64,000 bases of DNA from assembly GCF_921292975.1 (NCBI RefSeq), contig NZ_CAKLCM010000002.1:1674001-1738000 (forward strand). The letters run 5' to 3'. The notes under the pieces are model-generated. The model had not been told where the DNA came from. It worked only from the letters and a program-made list of their open reading frames with translations, and ran no database searches. The translations under genes were made by a program, and so were the position numbers. This DNA comes from Vibrio hippocampi. GTDB lineage: Bacteria > Pseudomonadota > Gammaproteobacteria > Enterobacterales > Vibrionaceae. This document shows, one piece after another, positions 57,048 through 64,000 of the stretch; the stretch's first letter is position 1, and each line of letters begins with the position of its first letter.

Positions 57048-58295
57048 TCACTTTAATAGCTCATCTTCCAACCACTTTATCGCCATATCCAACGATTCTT
57101 CATAACCCTTTGCCAGTTCTTTTGCTGGAATTTTCTTTGCCTTACCGTAATCACTGAACATAGCCACTAAACGATTATCCGACATTGGCGATACCAAATC
57201 CCCCTCAAGACTCAAAGCAAGGATAGGCACCCGAGTACGACGAGATGAGAGAAAGCCTTGTATTTTTAGTGACCAAGCCATCAACTGCCCGGAAAGGCTG
57301 CCAATATCGACCACATCTTTACCTAACCGCGAACCCAGCATATCTAAATACATTTTGGGCATCTGTTGAATCTTGCTTGGGCTGGTCAATAAATCATGAA
57401 TAGGCGCACCTATCGCTACGCAAGCTTTGACTTTCTGCTGCTCCAAAAACGACAGTCTTACCATGGCGTTGCCACCAAAACGAAAACCTAATAACCCCAC
57501 TCTGAATTGGTCTACCCACGGGATTTTGGGTAACTCATCTAAAACAGCCTGATGTAAGCAGGAAGAGTCTTCGGTCAATTGCCAATGGGAACTGTGCCCT
57601 ATCGAAGGCATGTCCACCGTCAACATCGCGATACCGGCTGGGGCAAGAAAGTCTCTAAACAAGCGCCACATATCCGTTTGCAGCGAATCCAAACCCGCAC
57701 TGACAATAACAACCGGTTGTGGCTTTTCAGTGCTCACCAGATGCAGGTTAGTGGTGATTCTTTTGCCTTTATACGGAACTTCTATCTGTTTGATCACATA
57801 ATCAGTGCGTTTGGCCGCTTCGTTATAGGCTGTATTGGCGAGAACTTGGGATTGGATGGCTAAATTGTCTTTCTTGAGATGCGGGTAACCAGCAATGCTA
57901 AAGCACAAAGAAGCCGTAAACAGCTGTTCTGCCGCCTGCTCACCCGTTAAATCGTTGGCACGCTTTTGATGCATCATGCCCAAACGTGTCCACTCATAAT
58001 TCCAGTTGCCACTGTGATAACCCATTACCGTATCCAACCACGCATCTTCAGTGCGAGAGTGTTTAGAGCCAGCAATACGAGACAGCACAGCCTCTTGCTC
58101 TATGGGATCGATACCCTGCCACGCCCACTGAAAACGCAATACATTTCGATACCAAGAGGTTGGATTTTCAGCTCGTCGCTGCTGCAAGATAGTTTCACTA
58201 CTCGGCATATAGCGAATAAGGTGGGAGGTTTCCTTGGCCTGCTTGTGTTTTTCAAACAAGGTTTCAGAGATATTCTTACTGGTTTCTTGAGACAT
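57048..58295 (-). CDS. frsA: Fermentation-respiration switch protein FrsA (esterase family)
   Basis: FrsA is an alpha/beta hydrolase of the DUF1100 family known to bind unphosphorylated EIIA-Glc. This 415-residue protein shows the helical cap in the first 180 residues (PTSWYRNVLRFQWAWQGIDP) and the hydrolase domain after VIVSAGLDSLQTDMWRLF, with the nucleophile-elbow position in VGLLGFRFGGNAMVRLSF, where the usual serine is replaced by R-F (GFRFGG), as seen in Vibrio FrsA. Its catalytic role (a cofactor-free pyruvate decarboxylase was proposed, then disputed) is open. Confidence 0.94.
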   Translation of the reverse strand: MSQETSKNISETLFEKHKQAKETSHLIRYMPSSETILQQRRAENPTSWYRNVLRFQWAWQGIDPIEQEAVLSRIAGSKHSRTEDAWLDTVMGYHSGNWNYEWTRLGMMHQKRANDLTGEQAAEQLFTASLCFSIAGYPHLKKDNLAIQSQVLANTAYNEAAKRTDYVIKQIEVPYKGKRITTNLHLVSTEKPQPVVIVSAGLDSLQTDMWRLFRDFLAPAGIAMLTVDMPSIGHSSHWQLTEDSSCLHQAVLDELPKIPWVDQFRVGLLGFRFGGNAMVRLSFLEQQKVKACVAIGAPIHDLLTSPSKIQQMPKMYLDMLGSRLGKDVVDIGSLSGQLMAWSLKIQGFLSSRRTRVPILALSLEGDLVSPMSDNRLVAMFSDYGKAKKIPAKELAKGYEESLDMAIKWLEDELLK

Positions 58296-58332
58296 ACCGG
58301 CACCTAATAATGACAGGAGCTTCTATAGTAAT

Positions 58333-58363
58333 AAAAAAAATGACCCAATACAGGGTCATTTTT
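58333..58363 (-). terminator. Terminator after gpt
   Basis: On the minus strand AAATGACCC and GGGTCATTT form a nine-base stem followed by a run of eight T. It separates the purine genes from frsA. Confidence 0.9.
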
Positions 58364-58383
58364 ACAAATATTGCGAAAGCATC

Positions 58384-58848
58384 TTATTTTTGCTTGCGGT
58401 TGATTGGCTCAACATAAGATAGTGCCATATCCCAAGGTTGCTCAATCCAGCAATCTTGTGCGATATCAACAATGTACTCATCAACGAGCTCAACACCCGC
58501 TGGCTTAGCACATACTGTGATTAGCTTAGCCTTTGGATACATTTCACGAATTTTGCGTGCTGTATCACCGCTGTCTACTAGGTCGTCGACGATTAGGTAA
58601 CCTTCACCATCGTGCTCAGGTGCTTTAAGTACTGTCATATCACGTTGATGATCGTGATCGTAGCTAGAGATACAAACGGTATCTACAAAGCGAATACCCA
58701 GTTCACGAGCAAGAATCGCTGCTGGTACTAGACCGCCACGGCTAACGCCGATAATGCCTTTCCACTGTTCTGCTGGCATTTGACGCTCAGCAAGTTGACG
58801 GCAATATGCGTGCATATTGTCCCATGTGATGATGAATTTGTTAGCCAT
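58384..58848 (-). CDS. gpt: Xanthine-guanine phosphoribosyltransferase
   Basis: Gpt salvages guanine and xanthine with PRPP. This 154-residue protein has the PRPP-binding motif [18 protein letters not shown] and the N-terminal [21 protein letters not shown]. The end [17 protein letters not shown] is typical. It follows the purine permease by 31 bases and both are probably one operon, linking uptake with salvage. Confidence 0.97.
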   Translation of the reverse strand: MANKFIITWDNMHAYCRQLAERQMPAEQWKGIIGVSRGGLVPAAILARELGIRFVDTVCISSYDHDHQRDMTVLKAPEHDGEGYLIVDDLVDSGDTARKIREMYPKAKLITVCAKPAGVELVDEYIVDIAQDCWIEQPWDMALSYVEPINRKQK

Positions 58849-58879
58849 AATAAAAACCTAATAAAAGACTATAAGCTGA

Positions 58880-60172
58880 TTATCCAGCGAATACGTATTT
58901 GACAATAAAGATAGCAGACATTACCCATACGCTCATGGAAACATCGCGACCTTTACCACTCATCGCTTTAATCGCTGCATAAGCAATGAAACCTAATGAA
59001 ATACCTTCCGCAATAGAGAAAGTAAGCGGCATTAATAAACAAGTAACAACAACTGGTGCCGCTTCTGTAATGTCTCTCCAGTCAATACTAACCAGACCAG
59101 ACATCATCAAAATCGCAACGTAAAATAACGCACCCGCTGTCGCGTAAGCTGGGATCATACCAGCTAAAGGCGAGAAGAATAATGCAAGTACGAACAAAAT
59201 GCCAACAACAACTGCAGTTAATCCTGTACGACCGCCAACAGCAACACCCGCTGTACTCTCAACGAATGAGGTCGTATTTGATGTACCTAGCAACGCACCA
59301 ACCGATGTTGCAGTTGAGTCAGCAAGCAGTGCTTTGTTTAAACGAGGGATCTTGCCGTCTTTGTCGATCAGGTCTGCTTTTTGAGCCACACCAACCAACG
59401 TGCCCGCAGTGTCAAACAGGTCAACAAATAGGAAAGCAAAAACAACCGAGATCATGCCGAGTTCAAATACTGAAGAGAAATCAAGCTGCATAAAAGTAGG
59501 TGCAATGCTTGGCGGCACAGACATCAGACCGCCCCACTTTACGTCACCAAAGATAATGCCAAGTGCAGTGACCGCAAGAATTGCAATCATAACCGCGCCT
59601 TTAAGACCACGGTGAACCAAAGCAATAGTTAGGAAGAAACCAAGCGAAGCAAGCACAGCAGGTAATGAAGTGATATGACCCAAAGAAACGAAAGTCGCTG
59701 GATTATCAACAACGATACCGGCATTTTTTAGCGCGATAAAGGCAAGAAATAAGCCGATACCTGCAGAGATACCCGTTCTAAGAGACATTGGAATGGAGTT
59801 AATAATCCACTCACGAATCTTAAACACGCTCAATAGAATGAACAGAATACCTGAACAGAACACCGCAGCAAGTGCAACTTGCCAAGTGTGACCCATACCT
59901 AAAACGACAGCGTAGGTAAAGAAGGCGTTTAAACCCATACCTGGTGCTTGAGCAATTGGGTAGTTAGCCACAAAACCCATGATAAAACAGCCAATTGCAG
60001 CAGCCAAACAGGTTGCTACAAATACTGCGCCGCGATCCATGCCAGCGTCCGAAAGAATTGCCGGGTTAACAAAAATAATATAAGCCATCGTCAGGAAGGT
60101 TGTTAAACCTGCGATGACCTCAGTACGAACGGTGGTGCCATTCTCACTGAGCTTAAATAGCCTCTCGAGCAT
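58880..60172 (-). CDS. NCS2 family purine permease (AzgA/GhxP-like)
   Basis: This 430-residue inner-membrane transporter has about 12-14 hydrophobic segments and the AzgA-type motifs ERLFKLSENGTTVRTEVIAGL at the N-terminus, QAPGMGLNAFFTYAVVLGMG, VDLFDTAGTLVGVAQKADL and GTSNTTSFVESTAGVAVGGRTG. The family moves adenine, guanine or hypoxanthine with protons. Coupling with gpt points to guanine or hypoxanthine. A PurR-like box lies upstream. Confidence 0.93.
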   Translation of the reverse strand: MLERLFKLSENGTTVRTEVIAGLTTFLTMAYIIFVNPAILSDAGMDRGAVFVATCLAAAIGCFIMGFVANYPIAQAPGMGLNAFFTYAVVLGMGHTWQVALAAVFCSGILFILLSVFKIREWIINSIPMSLRTGISAGIGLFLAFIALKNAGIVVDNPATFVSLGHITSLPAVLASLGFFLTIALVHRGLKGAVMIAILAVTALGIIFGDVKWGGLMSVPPSIAPTFMQLDFSSVFELGMISVVFAFLFVDLFDTAGTLVGVAQKADLIDKDGKIPRLNKALLADSTATSVGALLGTSNTTSFVESTAGVAVGGRTGLTAVVVGILFVLALFFSPLAGMIPAYATAGALFYVAILMMSGLVSIDWRDITEAAPVVVTCLLMPLTFSIAEGISLGFIAYAAIKAMSGKGRDVSMSVWVMSAIFIVKYVFAG

Positions 60173-60195
60173 ATCAATATCCCTAAATGAATAAA

Positions 60196-60211
60196 AAGTA
60201 AACGGTTGCGT
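60196..60211 (-). promoter_or_regulatory. Candidate PurR box upstream of the purine permease
   Basis: The minus strand reads ACGCAACCGTTTACTT, which matches the PurR consensus ACGCAAACGTTTGCGT at 13 of 16 positions. It ends about 24 bases before the permease start, so repression by purine-bound PurR is likely. Confidence 0.7.
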
Positions 60212-60459
60212 AAACGATTGGCGCGATTATAAGGTTATCAAAAAGCAATTTCTAGTTAGAATTTTAACTCTAAGTTTGTTTTTGTTACAAAAGCATGAAA
60301 CTTGAACCGTAATCCTTTCCCGTTATATCAGTCACTTACACTATAAATACTTGCCCAAATTAGCTGCTCTATTTTTATACTTTTATCAATAAAGTCATCG
60401 AAAGGCTTGGGGTTTAAGAAAGTATTAGGGATCAGGAAGTATAGACAATGCCGATAGGC

Positions 60460-60686
60460 AAAAAAAACGCCACTCATAGGAGTGGCGGTAGAATAATTTG
60501 ATTAGCAATTGGGGGTGCAATCAACAACAATTTCTCAAAATATAGGGGTATAAAACTTTCACTCTCTGCAGCTAGCAGCAACAAGGTGTTCTAAACAGCT
60601 CTCATCTTCCGTTAACAACACCTTGTCAAAACTCGAACTCTTTCGACCTCAAGTTGTGAAATAGGTAGTTGAACCACTCAACTGGC
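60460..60686 (-). ncRNA. Candidate small RNA with CRP-type site upstream
   Basis: On the minus strand a strong terminator (CGCCACTC/GAGTGGCG with eight T, 60460-60488) has no gene before it. Upstream lie a GATAAT -10 element (60693-60698) and a CRP-like site AGTGATCTAAATCACC (60726-60741). The 200 bases between carry a long stem CAAGGTGTT/AACACCTTG and a CCCCC-containing single-stranded-looking stretch. No ORF fits. Identity unknown; not Spot 42 or Qrr by eye. Confidence 0.5.
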
Positions 60687-61102
60687 AACAATATTATCAC
60701 AATGAAGTTTAATTACAACCATTAAAGTGATCTAAATCACCTAAAACTGCAAATAGTCGCTTTTTCATCCTTAATGTGTAGGAAACTTACAAAAAGATAG
60801 CTGCTCAATTGTTAACAATAAGAAACATTATTCAAAATGCACGGTCAATATTTGCCGTTGGCAGTGGGTCACCATTGGCAGCGTTGTACCCTCTAGTTGC
60901 CATCACTGTAGGATTTAGGGTCGCTGTAGTCGGTTTTACCTAGGAGTATCCTTGATGCGAACGAAAATCAACACTACTCCCGATACACGACTGGTGGTAT
61001 TCTTTATGTCTAACAATCACTAGAAAAACAGAGAGACTCGCTAACTGAAGGTCTTTTTGTAACAACAACTATCTAGTAAAGCGCATTTAAAAGGAGAGTT
61101 CT
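60687..61102. promoter_or_regulatory. Control region between the candidate small RNA and pepD
   Basis: This contains the CRP-like site noted above, in the middle between the small-RNA candidate and pepD, a TTGTTAACAA palindrome (about 60810-60819) and otherwise plain DNA. AAGGAGAG before the pepD GTG lies at 61091-61098. Confidence 0.45.
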
Positions 61103-62572
61103 GTGTCTGAATTCCACTCTGAAATTAGTCAACTGTCACCCGCTCCGTTATGGCAGTTCTTTGACAAAATCTGTTCGATTCCTCATCCATCTAAGCACGA
61201 AGAAGCATTGGCTCAGTACATTGTTACCTGGGCACAAGAGCAAGGCTTAGACGTTAAGCGTGATAAAACTGGCAACGTTTTCATCAAAAAGCCGGCGACG
61301 GCTGGAATGGAAAACAAGAAGGGTGTGGTGCTGCAAGCGCATATTGATATGGTGCCGCAGAAAAATGAAGACACCGATCATGACTTCACCAAAGATCCTA
61401 TTCAACCGTATATCGACGGTGAATGGGTCACTGCGAAAGGGACAACGCTCGGGGCTGACAACGGTATTGGTATGGCTAGTTGCCTAGCGGTACTGGCATC
61501 GAATGAGATAAAACACGGTCCACTAGAAGTATTATTAACCATTGACGAAGAAGCGGGTATGACCGGTGCTTTCGGCTTAGAAGCGGGTTGGTTAGAGGGT
61601 GATATCCTGCTTAACACCGATTCAGAGCAAGAAGGTGAAGTTTACATGGGTTGTGCTGGCGGTATCGACGCGGCAATCTCTTTTGATATTACTCGTGAAT
61701 CAGCGCCTGCGGGCTATGTGGCTCAACAATTGACCCTTAAAGGTCTTAAAGGTGGTCACTCGGGTTGTGATATTCATACCGGCAGAGGCAATGCCAACAA
61801 GCTGTTAGCGCGTTTCCTTGCTGGACACGCTCAAGAATTGGATGCGCGTTTGATCGAATTCCGTGGTGGTAGCCTGCGCAATGCAATTCCTCGTGAAGCT
61901 TTTGTCACGCTTGCGATTCCAGAGAGCAACCTTGCCAAATTGAATCAACTCTATAAGCATTTCACCCGTCTACTCTCTAGTGAGCTTGGTGCTGTGGAAA
62001 CCGATATTGTTTCATTTAATGAGACAGCCGAACTGCAAGACGTGTTTGCATTAGAGACTCAAAACCGCTTTATCGCTGCGCTTAACGCATGCCCTAACGG
62101 TGTGATTCGCATGAGCGACGATATTCAAGGTGTGGTAGAAACGTCTCTTAACCTTGGTGTGATTACGACTGAGCAAGATAACGTTCAGGTGCTATGTTTA
62201 ATCCGCTCACTGATTGATTCTGGACGTGAGCAGGTGGAAAGCATGCTCGCTTCTGTTGCTGAGCTTGCTGGTGCAACCATCACTTGTTCAGGTGCTTACC
62301 CTGGTTGGAAACCTGATCCAGATTCAGAGATCATGGCAGTGTTCCGTGACATGTATGAAGGCATCTATGGTAACAAACCAAACATCATGGTGATTCACGC
62401 TGGTCTTGAGTGTGGTCTATTTAAAGAACCTTACCCGCAAATGGATATGGTTTCCTTTGGTCCAACAATCAAGTTCCCACATTCTCCTGACGAGAAAGTG
62501 AAAATTGACACCGTTGAGCTATATTGGAATCAAATGGTCGCACTCCTAGAAGCCATCCCCTCTAAAGCCTAG
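61103..62572 (+). CDS. pepD: Aminoacyl-histidine dipeptidase (peptidase D)
   Basis: PepD is an M20-family zinc dipeptidase that cleaves Xaa-His and other dipeptides in the cytoplasm. It starts with GTG at 61103 behind AAGGAGAG and has 489 residues. Zinc ligands are visible in VVLQAHIDMVPQ, GTTLGADNGIGMA, LTIDEEAGMTGAFGL and DSEQEGE. Dimerisation-domain motifs such as LKGGHSGCDIHTGRGNANK follow. In V. cholerae the same gene lies by gpt. It ends at a clear terminator. Confidence 0.97.
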   Translation: MSEFHSEISQLSPAPLWQFFDKICSIPHPSKHEEALAQYIVTWAQEQGLDVKRDKTGNVFIKKPATAGMENKKGVVLQAHIDMVPQKNEDTDHDFTKDPIQPYIDGEWVTAKGTTLGADNGIGMASCLAVLASNEIKHGPLEVLLTIDEEAGMTGAFGLEAGWLEGDILLNTDSEQEGEVYMGCAGGIDAAISFDITRESAPAGYVAQQLTLKGLKGGHSGCDIHTGRGNANKLLARFLAGHAQELDARLIEFRGGSLRNAIPREAFVTLAIPESNLAKLNQLYKHFTRLLSSELGAVETDIVSFNETAELQDVFALETQNRFIAALNACPNGVIRMSDDIQGVVETSLNLGVITTEQDNVQVLCLIRSLIDSGREQVESMLASVAELAGATITCSGAYPGWKPDPDSEIMAVFRDMYEGIYGNKPNIMVIHAGLECGLFKEPYPQMDMVSFGPTIKFPHSPDEKVKIDTVELYWNQMVALLEAIPSKA

Positions 62573-62588
62573 CACCTAGCGCTTATTT

Positions 62589-62626
62589 TAAAGCCGACTG
62601 CGAAACAAACGCAGCGGCTTTTTTTA
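62589..62626 (+). terminator. Terminator after pepD
   Basis: AAAGCCGACTGCG and CGCAGCGGCTTT form a stem with one bulge, followed by seven T. Confidence 0.88.
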
Positions 62627-62708
62627 TACCTAAACCCCGTCGACAATTGAGGTCATGGGGCGATAAGTATATATTGAGAACCAGTATCAACTTCAAAGAG
62701 AATCCATT

Positions 62709-62915
62709 ATGCAAGTTTACGACTGCTGTCCTCTAGTTCGTGAAATCTACGCTCAAATTGGTAGCGGCGATCAAGGATATATTCCTCAAGCCATCACCTG
62801 TGCCTTAAAAACCCTGAATGATATTGCTGCAGATGAGTCTCTGCCAAAAGATACGCGTGAAAGCGCCGCATTTGCTGCTGCTAACCTACTGATTTCTGAC
62901 TTCGACGATCAGTAA
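62709..62915 (+). CDS. yaeP: UPF0253 family protein YaeP
   Basis: This 68-residue helical protein matches Yae[21 protein letters not shown] and [18 protein letters not shown]. Function is unknown. The gene is followed nine bases later by the DUF4250 gene, a pairing common in gammaproteobacteria (E. coli yaeP). The N-terminal CC (YDCCPLV) is a small difference. Confidence 0.9.
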   Translation: MQVYDCCPLVREIYAQIGSGDQGYIPQAITCALKTLNDIAADESLPKDTRESAAFAAANLLISDFDDQ

Positions 62916-62924
62916 GGCGGTATC

Positions 62925-63116
62925 ATGGATTTAGCAAATTTTAATAACATGGACCCAGTGATGTTGATGAGCATCATCAATATGAAATTGAGAGACGATT
63001 TCTCCGGTGACCTCGACCAATTGGTTCGCTACTTTGATATCGACAAGCAGGCACTGATCGACAAACTGGCGGCTGCGGGTTTTGATTTTCTGAGTGAGGC
63101 GGGACAGTTCCGCTAA
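62925..63116 (+). CDS. DUF4250 domain-containing protein
   Basis: This 63-residue protein has the DUF4250 pattern: LANFNNMDPVMLMSIINMKL followed by DLDQLVRYFDIDKQALIDKL and a final FDFLSEAGQFR. It is a small helical protein. It is the second gene of a two-gene operon with yaeP, which ends at a shared terminator. Function unknown. Confidence 0.87.
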   Translation: MDLANFNNMDPVMLMSIINMKLRDDFSGDLDQLVRYFDIDKQALIDKLAAAGFDFLSEAGQFR

Positions 63117-63145
63117 TTTAGTCGTGAGTCATCCAGCCAAATGAA

Positions 63146-63174
63146 ACAGGCCACCGAAAAGGTGGCCTGTTTGT
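63146..63174. terminator. Bidirectional terminator between DUF4250 and yggN-like genes
   Basis: ACAGGCCACC and GGTGGCCTGT form a ten-base stem with loop GAAAA/A and T-rich flanks on both sides. Confidence 0.88.
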
Positions 63175-63251
63175 TAACTAAAGCGGTTTATTAACTAAAG
63201 CGGCTTGTTATCTAAAGCTATTTGTTCGCAAAAAACTGGCGAACGATTTAG

Positions 63252-64000
63252 TTAAATCGTAAACACTTGATAATCTTTTAATTCCGGGATCTTACGCTGT
63301 AACTCTTGCTCTTGGGTCGCAACATCATCCAGTGAATCACAGTAGTCTTTCGCTTCTTGCTGTAATTGCTTGGACTGCTGTTGGTAAGTATCTGCGAGTT
63401 GTGCTTGCAACTCACTCCACTGATTCTGTAGTTCGGTAAGATTAAATGAGCCATCTTGCTGCATTTTTTCTTGCATCACTTGAAAAGCACTGGCAAAAAA
63501 CTCTTTATCAAAGGATTCTCTGGCTTTGGCGAAATCTTGTTGCCAGTTATCCATAAACGAGCTGAATGCCTCTGATTTCAAGACAAACTCATCCCCTTGT
63601 TGATAGCGTGACGACACATCATTGAAAAACTCGGTGATTACCTGCTTCACATTCTGGAATGCTTCTGAGTTGTCAAAGCTTGCCGCTACATCATCAATAA
63701 TGTCATGTGAAAGAGCTAAGCCGTTCTCTGCCAACTTCTTCGCTTGAGGAAGATGTTTATTCATGTTCTGGCGGTACGCTTCAAGCGCGTCCTGTTGAAG
63801 TTGGTCGAGCTCTATTTTTTTGCCATTGATATGCAGATTGTTATCTTTATCAATTAACACCTTAGAGTTGGACTCACCCACAATTTCCACTTGCTGACCA
63901 TCAAGGTGTACTTCATTTTTTATATCAACACGACAGGCTTCTAGCGCCGAAGCCTTTGAACTCATTAGCGCTAGCCCTAGCAGTAAAGTGCTACTGGAGA
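63252..64000 (-). CDS. DUF2884 (YggN-like) periplasmic protein, 5' end beyond window
   Basis: The reading frame is open through the right edge. Its visible start lies within a signal peptide (SSTLLLGLALMSSKASA, cleaved before LEACRVDIKN), so the real start codon is outside the window and the ATG at 63965 is internal. The mature part of about 230 residues has INGKKIELDQLQQDALEAYRQ, the YggN hallmark, and long coiled-coil-like helices rich in Q and E toward the C-terminus (LAAQ.. QQQSKQLQQEAKDYCDSL). It is probably periplasmic; function unknown. Confidence 0.82.
   Translation of the reverse strand, partial: SSSTLLLGLALMSSKASALEACRVDIKNEVHLDGQQVEIVGESNSKVLIDKDNNLHINGKKIELDQLQQDALEAYRQNMNKHLPQAKKLAENGLALSHDIIDDVAASFDNSEAFQNVKQVITEFFNDVSSRYQQGDEFVLKSEAFSSFMDNWQQDFAKARESFDKEFFASAFQVMQEKMQQDGSFNLTELQNQWSELQAQLADTYQQQSKQLQQEAKDYCDSLDDVATQEQELQRKIPELKDYQVFTI

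Noticed and set aside
1-64000. CRISPR array or cas genes
   Set aside because: No regularly spaced repeats with unique spacers and no cas-like protein found; the only repeats are attC sites, the MITE and short tandem arrays.

Overview
The window is chromosomal DNA of a gammaproteobacterium, almost certainly a Vibrio or a close relative in the Vibrionaceae. The evidence is the gene content and order (min genes beside mltB and ycgL; rib-nusB-thiL-pgpA; proBA-crl-frsA-gpt; pepD), close agreement with my memory of Vibrio MinC, MinE and NrdR proteins, and attC sites of the Vibrio repeat (VCR) type. No rRNA, phage, CRISPR array or integron integrase was seen.

Layout. (1) 1-20.3 kb holds a maltose/maltodextrin regulon: malE (cut by the left edge) divergent from malK, an M48 protease and DUF898 membrane protein pair, two GH13 alpha-amylases (one cytoplasmic, one periplasmic MalS-like), maltoporin lamB, lipoprotein malM, then malQ-malP transcribed away from the activator gene malT. 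The promoter regions carry MalT-type GGATGAG boxes and a recurring GGCGTAGRG-like motif. (2) 20.3-29.2 kb is accessory DNA. A small lipoprotein gene and a truncated outer-membrane efflux gene of the TolC family are followed by an integron cassette array without an integrase (22.6-28.8 kb): GNAT, DUF7684-like, LysE, nitrilase-like, a Phd/ParE toxin-antitoxin pair, VOC, DUF6998-like, DUF2513-like and TIR-domain genes, separated by VCR-like attC sites. A possible transposase relic and tRNA-Arg(UCU) close the region. (3) 29.4-41.9 kb holds core genes: folD, mltB, ycgL, minCDE, rnd, fadD, an alpha/beta hydrolase, tsaB, yoaA and purU. (4) 42.4-49 kb holds the riboflavin/thiamine cluster nrdR-ribD-ribE-ribBA(X)-ribH-nusB-thiL-pgpA on the minus strand. 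(5) 49.1-53.9 kb holds truC and yqcC, small conserved genes, a miniature inverted-repeat element that now encodes the end of truC, and a previously unlabelled CsrB-type regulatory RNA with about 18 GGA motifs and a UvrY/VarA-like box. (6) 53.9-64 kb holds proBA, crl, frsA, gpt with a purine permease, a possible CRP-linked small RNA, pepD, yaeP, a DUF4250 gene and a yggN-like gene cut by the right edge.

How the genes work together. Maltodextrins enter through LamB, are shortened by the periplasmic amylase, are bound by MalE and imported by the MalK-driven transporter (malFG not in the window), and are processed by the cytoplasmic amylase, MalQ and MalP, all under MalT. The cassette array is a separate adaptive layer whose genes (TIR, toxin-antitoxin, possible nuclease-like protein) suggest defence or stabilisation roles. 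The CsrB-type RNA would tie global carbon-storage regulation to the BarA/VarS-UvrY/VarA system.
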